From contig JABAKD010000003.1 of assembly GCA_012845835.1 (NCBI GenBank), positions 4,432,870 to 4,496,869 on the forward strand: DNA of 64,000 nt, read 5' to 3'. Shown one piece after another: positions 10,303 to 22,139 of this stretch. The notes beneath the pieces are model-generated. The model had not been told where the DNA came from. It was given only the letters and a program-made list of their open reading frames with translations, and made no database searches. The DNA is from Undaria pinnatifida (lineage: Eukaryota > Sar > Phaeophyceae > Laminariales > Alariaceae). A program made the position numbers and the translations under genes. Position 1 is the stretch's first letter, and each line of letters starts with the position of its first letter.

Positions 10303-11749
10303 ACTCCCATCTACTTAGAAACTTATACCCGCGGTCTCCTCAATTGCAGCGTACCTCCGTGCAGGGGGGAGTGGTGAGAGATCCTGTGTAGTGCGAGTAC
10401 TCCTCGCTGGATGGCAGCAGGTCGTAGGCCTTCATCGGCCGTGTGCCGTTCGTCGTTGTCGCCCCAGCGTCGAGCACTTCCCACAGCGGTTCCAGCTGTC
10501 ATCGTAAAGAAAAAGTAAACAAATGTACGTAGCAACAATATTTGCTCTCGTTTAAAATGCGTGCCGGTATTATTGCGGTAGAGCGTGAAACCGAAAACGT
10601 TTTATGGAAACTCACCAGTGTGGCGGGTGCCTCGATTTAGGAGCATCCGGGAATTAAGTGCGGTGAAGTTAAAGCGACATGCTGATGATATCTCCACTAT
10701 AATACTATTATAATACCAATATACCACAATACCACAAAACCACGGAAGAGGTAGGTGCAACTTTATGTTCTTTTTGCGGCATTTCACTTGGTGCAACTTG
10801 ATGTTTTTTAGCGACGTTTCACTTGACTGAAGAGCCCTATATCCTCCCCAAAATGTGATTTTGGCGAACAATAAAAATGGTGCCCGATGAATAATCCCCT
10901 GGCCTATCTATGCCATTCATAGCTGTACACACAAAAGCATACCTGGTATATCTCAGGACGAGAATGAAATTGCAAAGAGTTTGGTTTAGGGAGTCCCGAC
11001 TTTCATAACACATCTTAGCACTCTAGAATTCGTAGCAGAAAAAGTGCACTCCCCGATACCCACGCCTGATCACACTTGAAGTCTTACGGAAAAATTCAGC
11101 CTCACTCTCTGCAGTATTCGCGCTTACAGGTGCGCGACCAACATTAGTACTGAACCATGGGTCATACTTACCGAGGAACATGATCTAGCACGGAATGGTT
11201 ACGGCATGCTAGGTTGTCCGCACCGGACTGCAATCTCTCCGTAGCAAAGTAGTATATATATGGAGCTCTGCAGCCTTCGCACTCGAAAGCATACGACCAA
11301 CATGGCCCTGCAGGTCTGCCTACTAAGCATGTTCTTGGTGTTACTGACGTTCTTGAGCTCAGAGAAGGCAGCTTGGTATTATTTCCATAGTCTCGATGGC
11401 ATCTGGACAGGGAGGGGTCATGCCCTTCCCGTCTCATGATTATCTCCCATAACAATTATCCTAACAATACCAAAACGGACCAATTATTCATTTTTGGAGT
11501 ATTTGCTGACTTTCCAAGTGCGTAAAAAAACGCTAGCCCACCTTGATGAACCGGATATATATGAGCAAAAATATGGGAGATTCGAGGACACGCCGGTTCC
11601 CCGAACTACAGAATAGAGCATGAGTCGAAGATGCGGATGCGGCTCCTCAAAACCCAGTTATATTACAAAATCGACTCCCACACCTCTGAAAGATTGGCTC
11701 TGCAGCCGGGAAAAACGCGCGAATAATTTTAATTGAAGGAACTAAGTAG
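10303..11749. other. No gene recognised; family A fragment inside
   Basis: A degraded piece of family A interior lies near 10860-10960 (GGTGCCCGATGAATAATCCC then GGCCTATCTATGCC). The rest has no recognisable element or gene. Confidence 0.35.
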
Positions 11750-13060
11750 GCGCTAACGTATGGAAAACCAAACCGTGTACATTATAACAATGCATTTCTA
11801 TCTCGGAGATCGCGGAATGCTTGACAAGACATTGGAGCTACGTTTACGCAAAAACACAATCTTTATTACGGACTACATACCGCGATATTTGAACCGCAAT
11901 TGCAGTAGAGCAATATGTCCAATTTCTATTCCGAAACGATAATCTCCATCTTCAAGCCACACAGTTTCAGAAAAACAAACAACCTACTTCCACGGGGATT
12001 ATTTTTCCGAGATAATCCATCTAAACCACAGGAGGAACATGAACTATTTTTATTGCGTAATCCTCACCTCCATGTTGAACCCGTACCTACATGAAATAGC
12101 TTTTATTTCCTATCTATGTTGCGGAATGCTTTCCTCGTCATTGAACACATAGTCCATACGTATAGACTGGAGGAGCATCACCTTTTTCATCACCCAACGT
12201 TCACATCGATACGCGAGCTTCCATGGTTGCTGAGAAACATAAACCCTTCACACTGTGCTGATTGGAGTTCTACCCCAAGCATCTATTAACAGGAAATATG
12301 CCAGGACGGGAGATCGGGGATGGTGTCGTTCCATTCTACACTATTCTGCCATACTTTCCGAAGAACGCACATACATAACCTATTTCGGTTGCGGTATGCT
12401 TGCGTCGATATTGAGCCATGGTTCACCGAGGAATATAACCATTCTACCTCGATATTGGAGCCGTATATTTCCCGACGAAAATAAAAAAAAAGTATTGCCG
12501 AGGGCTAGCTTCGACAATGACGCCACATAGTCTACATACCGAGAAGTACAACTAACTGTTTGTTTCTATCGTGGATCCGATGTGCTCCCCGCGATGATGA
12601 AGGCGTATTCACCGAGGACCATAATAATGTGTTTCTTACCTCGATACTCGGGCCACAATGGCCAAGGAACATGTTGATAGATCTCTAAAGGTGTACGCGT
12701 AGCTGGCGCGGGAAGGCGTGATGCTGACTCCAGACGGTGACACAGATCTCTTATATTATCCAGTCGTCGAGCCTGACTCGGTCTCATATGGAGCAAAACT
12801 GCGAGTGACAGCTCACGGAAAATCATGCCGGGAAACATCCGGCCAAACAGTCCCCTTACACCTTATACATGAATCCCTTACCAACGTATGGAACTCCCTG
12901 ATATAAGATGGATCATAACCGTCATGTTCATGAGGACAATCAATAGAACATAACGTACTTCTGTTGAAGCTTTTCTGAATCTACGTTCGTTCGAGTTATA
13001 CGTAACGAGGATCACAGTCTTCTTTTGTATCGCGGAATGGTTACCTCAAAATTGGAGCCG
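11750..13060 (+). repeat. Diffuse array of a degenerate motif
   Basis: Variants of TTGCGGAATGCTTNCCTCGA followed by ATATTGGAGCC recur near 11811, 12052, 12119, 12390, 12437, 12635 and 13029. Spacing varies between about 50 and 390 bp, so this is an old, broken-up repeat rather than a clean tandem array. No gene is recognised in the interval. Confidence 0.4.
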
Positions 13061-13484
13061 TACTCCCTGGCGTCCAGGAAAACACCCACCACAAGGACTT
13101 TGTCTTCCGAGGCTTTGCTCGTGTGCACGAAATGCATCTCGGCATCATGACAGGATCCTCCGATCTGGATGAAGCCAAACAACAAGTGAGTACGATAGCA
13201 CCAGGCAAACCGTGGCGAGTGATGCGTATTAGCCTTTGCACATGGGACGCAAACACGTGTCACGATTGGGGCAGAACAAGGGCACAGTAGTAGCCTTGGT
13301 CTACTTCTACTGTAGGAACAACATGCTACAAGCAGTAGGGAGGTTACATATTGGGGATTCTTTTAGCAGTGGTTCGGGATGTTTCGGTAAGTGTTAGATA
13401 CATACTGCGGTAGGTATTTGCCGTTTTGCTCCCGAGGCTCTTTACTTAAAGAGCTGTATACCCCGTAATCTAACCTTAACGTAA

Positions 13485-13828
13485 CGACCAATGCTACGGT
13501 AGGGGGGTTATGTTGTTTTACCCCCTTTTGAGCACTTTTTTTTCAGTGGTTCCGTGTCACTCGCGCGAGTGACCTCCTTGTGTCTTGCGGTCACAGTCTT
13601 CCTTTTTTTCTTTCGCCTTGCTGTATGTATAGACTAACATGCTCGATCTCAATACGAAAAGGTATGGTTAGCTACGCTGAAAACAAAAAATCGCCCGACG
13701 TGTTTTTTTCAACGTTGAGGTGCAGAGTCACTCACGCGAGTATGATACACAACAGTATGATACAACAGTGTGATAGCTCAGGTCCGGTATTGAAAATCGG
13801 GGCTACCCCCCTACCGCAGCCTTGATCT
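13485..13828 (+). mobile_element. Family C element
   Basis: The ends are GACCAATGCTACGGTAGGGG and CCCCCTACCGCAGCCTTGATC. CACTCGCGCGAGTGACC lies at 13558 and the partner GTCACTCACGCGAGTATGAT at 13728. The interior keeps GTTAGCTACGCTGAAAAC, the family core. It is followed by a TAACCT-rich stretch. Confidence 0.7.
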
Positions 13829-13885
13829 AACCTTAACCTAACCTCACCTTGATCTAACCTTAACCTAAGCTTAACCTAACCCCAT
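13829..13885 (+). repeat. Irregular TTAACCTAACC repeats
   Basis: Irregular repeats of TCTAACCTTAACCTAACC. It resembles degenerate telomere-like sequence. A single TCTAACCTTAACG also stands just left of the neighbouring C element near 13469, so the element may have inserted into this repeat. Confidence 0.6.
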
Positions 13886-13889
13886 CACT

Positions 13890-14120
13890 GATTTATGGGT
13901 AAAACACAACTCCACCCGATGAACAATCCCACGGCCTAGATAGCTAGATAGCGGTGTAGACTATAAATGAAAAAATTATTCCGTGAAAAATACCAGGTAC
14001 CTGGTATTATTGAAGTCCTGACGATTTTGTTTATGGCATTGTTAGTAGGTTCAGGAGCTCCGGCACCCAGAAAATGTTTTAACCAAAATAAGTGTGGTAC
14101 CACTATCATGTTGGCCTTTG
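13890..14120 (-). mobile_element. Family A fragment
   Basis: It contains ACCCGATGAACAATCCCACG with GGCCTAGATAG and then GGTTCAGGAGCTCCGGCACC, the right-half landmarks of family A, and ends near GGTACCACTATCATG. The left end is lost. Confidence 0.45.
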
Positions 14121-14125
14121 ATCAT

Positions 14126-14186
14126 TCGTTCATTCATTCATTCTTTCATTCATTCGTTCATTCATTTATTCATTCATTTATACATA
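14126..14186 (+). repeat. (CATT)n microsatellite
   Basis: An imperfect run of CATT with ATTCGTTCATTCATTTATTC variants. Confidence 0.9.
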
Positions 14187-14708
14187 CATACTTCCAAGAA
14201 TACCTTGTATATATAGTCTTTAGCCACCAAAAACGTTATTGATACAAGCCTTTAAGGGCCGCGTGCTGCCGTGTAGGGGTGGCACGTTTTGGCTGAAGCA
14301 CATGTGTGACCGACGCAGACCTTGAAGTGACGATTCACCCGTCACCATAATCGTTGGAATGTCTCATATGCATGCTATAGATCCGTGTTGCACAATGCTA
14401 CATTCGTTATTGAAAAAAAGGCCCAACATCGGCCATCGACGCATAGTAAAGTTAGAAGTGAGGGTGTTTAGGTTCCGATCACCCGCGATAAAAACGTCAC
14501 CACATCTTCGCGCTGGGTACATTTACGCCCACGTCGTCACATGGCTGGGCCGTGCGAGGCAGACAGCTCGCCGGGTCGCATTGCCATATCTTTTTAGGGT
14601 CAGCGTGTCAGTGAAGTATAGAGCTGTTCAAATTAGAAGCCCCAGAGCATGTTGGTGCAGCCCTACCCCGTTATTTACAGTAGGCATTAGAGTATTTGTG
14701 GTGATGTG

Positions 14709-14979
14709 TGACCCAGGCTACGGTAGGGGGGTCCCCTTTTGGGCCTTTTATTTCAGTGGCTAGGGGTCACTCGCGCGAGTAACCCCTTTGTTCCTATGCA
14801 ATCCTACGTTTTTTTTTATGTTTTACATTGACGAAATCAATCCGCAATGCAAAGGTGATCTAATCTGCGGCAAACCAAGTTCCTAAACCATCTTCATTCG
14901 TAGGGTACAGAGCTACTCGTGCGAGTGGCTCAAACACACCAGTGAAAATGGGGGTACCGCCCCTACCGTAGCCTTGGTC
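14709..14979 (+). mobile_element. Family C element, well-preserved copy
   Basis: The ends are GACCCAGGCTACGGTAGGGG and GCCCCTACCGTAGCCTTGGTC. CACTCGCGCGAGTAACCCC stands near 14768 and its partner ACTCGTGCGAGTGGC near 14914. The interior matches 6983-7252 base for base over long stretches in the opposite orientation. Confidence 0.75.
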
Positions 14980-15009
14980 GTGTGTTCTATTATTATAGTT
15001 ATTACAGTA

Positions 15010-15245
15010 GGCACGCGCGCTACGGTAGGGGTGGCACGTTTTGGCTTCTCTTTTTGTTTCGGCTGATGGGGCTCCTCGACCGAACAACGACCCAATAGCG
15101 CTTCCATACCATGTGGTTCTTGCACTGTAGCAGTAAAGTGTTGATAGTAAGCGCTGCGTTCTATTAGGCCATGGGGTGGTTCATCGGGGGTTGCTTTTCC
15201 CTCTTTTTCTCTGAAAGCCACGCCGGATGTTTTCGTGAGGAACAC
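15010..15245 (+). mobile_element. Family A-like fragment
   Basis: The left end reads ACGCGCGCTACGGTAGGGGT, followed by CTGATGGGGCTCCTCGACC and TTAGGCCATGGGGTGGTTCA, matching the left half of family A. The expected right end is not recognisable. Confidence 0.5.
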
Positions 15246-15654
15246 AGCGAGAGCTCCTCACGTGCGGGGAGCATCATTGCATCTCGCTGGCTGCACTCTC
15301 CTACCGTTCGGTTGCGTTTCACACCACCAGGTAATGCGTCAGTTCTCTCTTACCATGTGCTCGGAAGGGGAGTGGAGGTGCATCTGCGTCAAGCTGTACG
15401 CCTCGCCGCGGAAAGATAGCTCAGGAGGTTCATCACAATACTCGAAGCCCACCTGTTTCACGCAGCCGTCCAGCGCGCAGGCGAGTGGGCAGCATTGAAG
15501 TTTTGTCGACAGTCGTTAAGAGCCGGCAAGATAAGAGTGCCACCATTTCGCCAAAATATTTTTGTGAGTGACCGGCCCCCTTCACCGAGGAACCACGCAA
15601 TCCTACTATGCTTCGTTGCACATCTGGTTGCAGTAGACAGATGAATACGTATTT

Positions 15655-15739
15655 AATACGCGCGGTCGGATTATCACACACGGCTCGCAAATATGAGTTT
15701 CGACGAAACCTTGGACCTCAAAGCTGGAGTGTAATTTAA
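15655..15739 (+). mobile_element. Family B, short 3' copy
   Basis: Plus-strand 3' end: AATACGCGCGGTCGGATTAT, AAATATGAGTTTCGACGAAA and AGCTGGAGTGTAATTTAAC. It is truncated 5' close to the same block as other short copies. Confidence 0.6.
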
Positions 15740-16250
15740 CAATACATGCTTTTGTCAAAATATATACCTACGTGAGTGGGGGAGCTTAGGGAAAAATAAT
15801 TCGGAATCTGACGTTTAGTCCAACGAATTATTAGGATGTAGGCATGGAATGCAAACCGCAAAACACTCCAAGCTTGTGAGGTATATTCTACACATTATGT
15901 CATACTGCTACGTACGGTACAGGTCCGCCCCCTTTTCTCGCCATTGCTCTTCTCATGTATGAGGAGCTCTTGACATCCAGCCGGAAAACCGATTGAGACA
16001 AACGTTAACGCGCAACCCGATGATTTTTTCCTTCTTGTCGCCTTTTCATCGCCTTCCCATCGCCTAGGTGCGCGGCGCCACAGCATCATATCACAAAAAC
16101 ACTCGTGACATTTCAGGAGCCTGGTTGTTTCCAAACAATATCATTTTCACCGAGAAATGCTAGACCATTCTCCATCGTAGCACGCGCCTGGAGGGCGGTT
16201 CATATCGGCTATTGGCATTAGTATTAGTATTATTCTTAGTATTTCAAAAA

Positions 16251-16513
16251 ACACGCGTGCCACGATAGAGGTGCACCACTTTTTTCTTTGAGGTTCCTCA
16301 CCTAAGGAGGTTTAGAAAAAACTTCTTAACCTCCCAATAACCGATTTGGGAAAGAAATAGAACTGCTACCGGACAGAACATCCCATGGCCTAGGTATACA
16401 ACGGGAACCAGGAAAAAAAATGTCGTTTTCCGACGGTTTTGGGTTAAAGAGCCCCGTCATTCACGAAAAAAAAAATCGCACGAAAAAGTGCTACCTCTAC
16501 CGTAAGACGCGTC
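16251..16513 (-). mobile_element. Family A MITE-like element, complete copy
   Basis: The left end ACACGCGTGCCACGATAGAG and right end TACCTCTACCGTAAGACGCG are the family inverted repeats. Interior landmarks CATGGCCTAGGTATACAACG and AAAGAGCCCCGTCATTCACG are clear. A TTAGTATTAGTATTA microsatellite and an A run sit directly left of the element, as at 45384. Confidence 0.75.
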
Positions 16514-16539
16514 TATTCGGGGTTGTGCATGCACCAAGG

Positions 16540-16830
<291 letters not shown>

Positions 16831-17459
16831 GTGTGGTTGCACAGGGCACGAAGGTGTTCAGGTAAGGCCAACACTGCTCCATCACACAACGCGCATGGCA
16901 GAGGTGAACCATGTATTCTCTGAGGCTTATTGACTTTATTGATCACTATGAATAGATGATCTCTCTGCACGGGTCCCAATTTTTTCTGTTGAGCAAACTG
17001 AAAGTGTAACCCGATGAACTGATCCATAGGGTACGGGGGGTGCAAAAATAAATCTATCTGGTTGCAAAAAACCATGTAGTGTCATCCAATCATGTCATGT
17101 CATGTCATGTCATCATTTCACGCACGGTGTGAGGTTACGGAGGTCCGCCACATTCATAAACAGTGTTGGCTTTTGGCCAAGCACTGCTACTATTGGTGTT
17201 GAAAAAAACAAGAAAAAGTATCGTGCGTTCTTGAATGAGTACGTTTGGCGTAGAGTTTGGGAATCCTTTTCCCTAAGAAAAAACACACCAATACATGGAG
17301 CATGTACTTACACACACGTGTCCATGTCACCGGCGAACACGCATAGGTTCGATTGGCGCTAACCGTGTAGACAAAACCTTCTTTCATACACCTACATTTC
17401 GCACCTGGTAGCGGGAGCTCAAAACCTACCAATTGTCTGACAGTGGGACCATAAATCGC

Positions 17460-17800
17460 CATCGAAGCAATGCCTCACTAGCCAGTGGTTTTCGTTCACC
17501 GTGAAAACAAACGTGACTGTAGACCTACTCATATACGGTCAGTGATGATCTCCCTACCGTACCGGTACGTACGTGTCAGTCAACAAGACCGGCGTTATAT
17601 CGGACAACGGCACCATTGGATATATACAGCATAAGCGTAGCCGGTTGTACCAAACGATTTCAGATTTCCCGCGGGCACTTTATCGTCAATCAATAGGCGC
17701 TATTCAATCGGCACTATAGGAGAACCCCCGCTGGATGCACAAGCACTTACCAGCCAGAGCTTTTTACTCACTATGAAAACCAAGTAGGCTGTCATCCTAC
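17460..17800 (+). repeat. Family G repeat, first copy
   Basis: It holds CCAGTGGTTTTCGTTCACCG with TGAAAACAAACGTGACTGTA near 17478, and a second unit CCAGCCAGAGCTTTTTACTC near 17750. Blocks such as CAACGGCACCATTGG and GGCACTATAGGAG recur in similar order at 18870-19075. No coding content is recognised. Confidence 0.45.
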
Positions 17801-17993
17801 ACACCACACAGTAGGGATCCCTCTATAATGCCGTTTGAGTGGGGCCGGTGACCGATAAAAGTGCTGCGGGAATCGCTTGTCATTGATGGAATTCCACAGG
17901 AGCGGCAGCATGGGGGGTAGTGTCGGCTGCCGATATGATCCCGGTATTTCTGGCTGTCTTGCATTGATGCTAGAGAGGGGTCTACTTATAAGT

Positions 17994-18295
17994 GGTCAAG
18001 GCTATACGGTATAGTAGTATCATGCCGTCTTTTTCACTATCGGATTGGAGCCAATCGCCCGAGTGACTCTGTACCTCGCTGACTAAAGTACGTGGCGCGA
18101 TTGGTTTGGCGCAGCGTAGCTATCAACCATTCCGTTGAGGATTCTTGTCGAAATATTTAAGCAGCACGAAAGACTCTGACCGCAAGGCACAGGGAGGCCA
18201 CTCGCGCGAGTGACCTCTAGCCACTGCCAAAAAAGGACCTTAAAAAGGGACCTAATAATAACAACACAACCCTTGTGGTACCGTAGCATGGGTCC
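17994..18295 (-). mobile_element. Family C element
   Basis: The ends are GGTCAAGGCTATACGGTATA and TACCGTAGCATGGGTC. The right subterminal motif CACTCGCGCGAGTGACC is at 18200, and the left one, ATCGCCCGAGTGACT, is diverged. The core GGCGCAGCGTAGCTATCAAC matches the copy at 1500. Confidence 0.65.
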
Positions 18296-18356
18296 AGTGT
18301 ACCCTGGTAGTGTGTATAACAGCTTGCCTTGCCATGCAGTGCTCGTCTTCCGCGGC

Positions 18357-18528
18357 GAAAACCAACTGTACCGTGGATCAGGCATCTCTCTGTAGTCCCG
18401 AAAACCAACTGTACCCTGGATCAGGCATCTCTCTGTAGTCCCGAAAACCAACTGTACCGTGGATCAGGCATCTCTCTGTAGTCCCGAAAACCAACTGTAC
18501 CGTGGATCAGGCATCTCTCTGTAGTCCC
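18357..18528 (+). repeat. 43 bp minisatellite, four units
   Basis: Four near-identical tandem units starting at 18357, 18400, 18443 and 18486, each beginning GAAAACCAACTGTACC and ending CTCTCTGTAGTCCC. One unit has CCCTGG instead of CCGTGG. GTGAAAACCAACTG is also a landmark of family G, so this array may be an expansion of a G segment. Confidence 0.9.
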
Positions 18529-18589
18529 TCTGGCATCCCTCTGTAGTACAGTCATACCACCGTAGGGCTACGGCAGATTATAATATGTT

Positions 18590-18821
18590 CCAGAGCTTTT
18601 AACACGAAGAGCTCAACATCTCACCCCAAACAACATGATTTCGAAGACATTCGTACCTGCGCAACCCGGTCAATATTTCTATTCGCGAGTCTTGAAACAA
18701 ATTATACACGTGAAATGAGCATACAGTTAATAACCGATACCTCGGCAGGGACGAGGAGCTCAACCGCTCATCAGCAAGCTCACAAATGCTTCGCCTACCA
18801 AGCGCAACCCCTTCGTGCGAT
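18590..18821 (+). mobile_element. Family F repeat, copy 1
   Basis: Shared order with copies at 33885 and 46148: AACACGAAGAGCTCAACATC, GATTTCGAAGACATTCGTAC, a CACGTGAAAT block and a terminal GCGCAACCCCTTCGTGCG. The length is about 230 bp and there is no coding content. The end resembles a variant of the family A terminus. Confidence 0.5.
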
Positions 18822-18869
18822 CAGCACCGGTGTGTGCCTGCCAGCGATACCGGCCTTATACCGAACATC

Positions 18870-19075
18870 CGCACTACTGTTGGGTATGTCGCCAACAGTG
18901 GTGCTAGCATAAATAAGCCGGTTCCAGTCGTCGTGCCAAGCGATGTCATCGGCACTGTATCGACAATAAGCACTAATCAACAGGCACTGTAGCGGGACCG
19001 TCACTGCATATGCACAAGATCTTACCAGCCAGTGATGGTCGTTTGCTGTGAAAACCAACTGGTCGGACATGCACT
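18870..19075 (+). repeat. Family G repeat, second copy
   Basis: It contains GCCAACAGTGGTGCTAGCAT, ATAAGCCGGTTCCAG, GGCACTGTAGCGGGACCG and TTACCAGCCAGTGATGGTCG with GTGAAAACCAACTGG, in the order seen at 17575-17800. Confidence 0.45.
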
Positions 19076-19465
19076 CCGTCCCGAAGAATGCCAGGTCGAA
19101 CTCGCTTGGCTATAGCGAAGAACAGCAAACAATGTTTCGTCCAAATTGGGAATGGGAAGGGTTGGGTACTAAATGTTTCATGCTTATAGAAAAAGCCTGC
19201 GGAAATGCACTGACAGCTTAGGATTGGCAGCGCTGCACAAACTACATTGCAAGCGGGTGTCCGTTTCATTGTATCGAGTGCGGTTAAAAACGGTCGCGAA
19301 GAAATACTATTTTAGTCACGAACACTCAAAAGCATCGGTTATGCGGGCCATTGAGTCCATGTTAAAAACCACACAAAGCACCCACGCGATCAACATGCAG
19401 CCTTGGCTTGACGTTCTGCTCGCATAGGAAGTGGAACACTGGGCGCATGCTCAAGGTATCATATA

Positions 19466-21438
19466 GGGGGAGGGGAGGAGGGGGGGAGGAGGAGGGAGAC
19501 GGGGAGGAGAGAAGAGGGGGGGAGGAGGGAAGGGGGATGGGGTAGGGGGGGAGGGGGTAGGGGGGGACGGGGGAGGGGGGGAGAGTAGAGGAGGGGAGGG
19601 GGGAGGGGGGGAGGGGGGGTGGGGGAGGGGGAGAGGGGGGAGGGGGGAGGGGGGAGCGGGGGAGGGGGGAGGAGGGGAGGCGGGAGGGAGGGAAGGGGCA
19701 GGGGGGGAGGGCGGAGGGGGGAAGGGCGGAGGGGGGGAGGGGGGGGAGTGAAGGAGGGGGGGCAGGGGGAGGGGGGGAGGGAAGGAGGGCGGGAGGGGGG
19801 AGGGGGGTTGAGGGGGAGAGGGGGGCGGGGGGGAGGGGGGAATGGGGGAGGGGGGAGGGGTGGGGAGGGGATGGGGGAGGGGGGAAGGGGGGAGGGGGGA
19901 GGGGGGAGGGGGGAGGGGGGAGGGGGGGCGGGAGGAGGGGGGGAGAGGGGCGGAGGGGGGGGGGGGGGGGAGGGGGGAGGGGGGAGGGGGGGGGAGGGCG
20001 CAGGGGGGTAGGGGGTAGGGGGGGAGGGGAGAGGGAAGAGGGGGGAAGAGACGAGGGATGGAGGGGGGAGGGGGGAGAGTAGAGGAGGGGAGGGGGGGGG
20101 GGGGGGGAGGGGGGGGGGGGGTAGGGGGGAGGGGGGGATGGGGGAGGGGGGGAGGAGGGAGGGGGCGAGGGGGGAATGGGGGAGGGGGGAGGGGGGGAGG
20201 GGGAGGGGGGGGAGGGGGGGAGGGGGGAGGGGGAGAGGGGGGAGGGGGGGAGGGGGGGAGGGGGGAGGGGGGGAGGTGGGACGGGGGGTAGGGGTAGGGA
20301 GGAGTGGGGGGAGGGGGGGAGGAGGGGAGGGGGGGAGGGGGTGAGGGGGGTGGGGGTGAAGGGGGAGGAGGGGAGGGGGGAGGGGAAGAGGGGGAAGGGG
20401 GGGAGGGCGGAGGGGGGGGGAGGGGGGGAGGGGGGAGGAGGGGAGGGGGGAGGGGGAGAGGGGGGAGGCGGGAAGGGGGGTCGAGGGGGAAAGGGGGTAG
20501 GGGGGGAGGGGGAAAGAGGGGAAGGGGGAGGGGGGGATGGGGGAGGGGGGGAGAGGGTAGGGGGGGGAGGGGAGGGGGGCGGGAGGAGGGGGAGAGGGGG
20601 GAGGGGGGAGGGGGGAGGGGGAGGGAGGACGGAGGTGGGTAGGGGTAGGGGGAAGGGGGGGAGGGGGGAGCGGGGCAGGGGGGCTTGGGGGAGGGGGGTA
20701 GGGGGGTAGGGGGGGCGGGTAGGGGAGGAGGGCGGAGGGGGGTATGGGGGAGGGGGGTATGGGGAGGGGGGTATGGGGGAGGGGGGTGTGGAGGAGGGGG
20801 GTATGGGGCAGGGGGGTATGGGGGAGGAGGGTATGGGGGTGGGGGGAGGGAGGGAGAGGGGAGGGGTGGAGGGGGGAGGGGGGGAGGGGGAAGGGGGAAA
20901 GGAGGGGGGTCGGGGGGAGGGGGGCAGGGGGGTCGGGGGGAGGGGACAGGGGGTTAAGGGGGAGGGGGGGAGGGGGGAGGGTGTGAGGGGGATAGGGGGG
21001 AGGGCGGAGGGGGAAGAGAGGGAGGGGGGAGGGGGAAGGGAGGAGGGGGAGGGAGGAGGGGGGAGGGGGGAGGGGTGATTTGTGAGGAGGGGAGGTCGGA
21101 GCGGGGGAGGGGGGAGGGGGGAGGGGGGAGGGGGGAGGGGGGGAGGGGGGAGGGGGGGAGGGGGGAGGGGGGGAGGGGGGAGGGGGAGAGGGGGGACGGG
21201 GGGAGGGGGGAGTGGGGGAGAAGGGGGCGGGGAGGATATGGGGGGGGGGGGGGGGAGAGGGAAGAGGGGGGGAGGGGGGAGGGGGGGAGGGGGGAGGGAG
21301 GAGGGGAGGAGGGGGGGGGGGGGGAGGTGGGGGTGGGGGGATGTTGGGAGGGGGAAGGGGAGGAGGGGTGGATGGGGGGAGGGCGGAGGGGAGGAAGGTG
21401 GCAGGGTGGGAGGGGGTAAAGGGGGGCAAAAGGGGGGC
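19466..21438 (+). repeat. Two-kilobase G/A tract
   Basis: About 1.97 kb of almost pure G with single A spacers every 5-8 bases, in the style GGGGGGAGGGGGGAGGGG, with only scattered T and C. It is strongly strand-asymmetric and open in most frames, giving long Gly/Arg or Pro/Ser translations, which are not genes. Such DNA can form G-quadruplex or triplex structures. Long family B copies hold short runs of the same style, so expansion from a B module is possible. Confidence 0.9.
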
Positions 21439-22049
21439 GTCATGCTCGAGAGACTGAAGTCTGGGTTTTGCCATCATCGTGTCGAAAGGTGTGGGCCTTC
21501 CAATGGCCGTCACAAGATAGCGTAAGACCGCCCTGACTTCTTCGACATGTTTCGTTTTCTGCTCAGTGCCATTGATGATGCACTTGACACCCTCTGTGAG
21601 CCCAGTACCGTCTTAACTAGGGTCTTCTAGTATGACACTTTTTCCCTTTCCTTTTTCTTGCTTCCTTTTCTTATCTTGTCGTTTCTTGCTTTTCTTGTCT
21701 TTTTTTTTTCTTTCCTTTTTCGTTTCTTAACTTTCTTGCCTTTTCTTTACGTTCCTTTAAAGTAACTTCTTTTCTTTTCCTTGTTTTTTTTTTCCAATTG
21801 ACCTGCGTCTGTCGTGCGTATGCGTAGTGATAGATACTACGTGCAATATATACGTGGTAGTCTTTCTTGGGTGGCAAGCGGTATAGTCGGTTTTTCCCGG
21901 CGCGAGTAGTGAGACGTATGCACCAGTATGGACCTGGCACATCGTAGGCTGACTCTTGATTTTACGTTTACATGTTTCTGGTGGAGGCATGAGTTGCGTC
22001 AGCTGTGATATACGCGTGCACACCTTGGGTCTGTTTGTGTGTATTATGC
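21439..22049. other. No gene recognised; pyrimidine-rich stretch at 21640-21800
   Basis: A CTTTTCTT-rich stretch lies at 21640-21800. A short CAA run at 22064-22082 follows GCGAGAACAACAACAAC and may be a leftover SINE tail. Otherwise nothing is recognised. Confidence 0.4.
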
Positions 22050-22139
22050 AAGGTAATGCGAGAACAACAACAACAACAACAATAGGTACGCCCATTGTTT
22101 TTTCAGTGGCTCCTATGTACACATGATGTCATCTAACCC

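Noticed and set aside
18357-18528. CRISPR-like array
   Set aside because: The four units are directly adjacent, with no unique spacers; it is a minisatellite in eukaryotic DNA.
19362-21513. Two minus-strand open frames of nearly 700 codons, Pro/Ser-rich
   Set aside because: They run through the G/A tract, are open in two frames at once and have no non-repetitive domain. They are artefacts of base composition.
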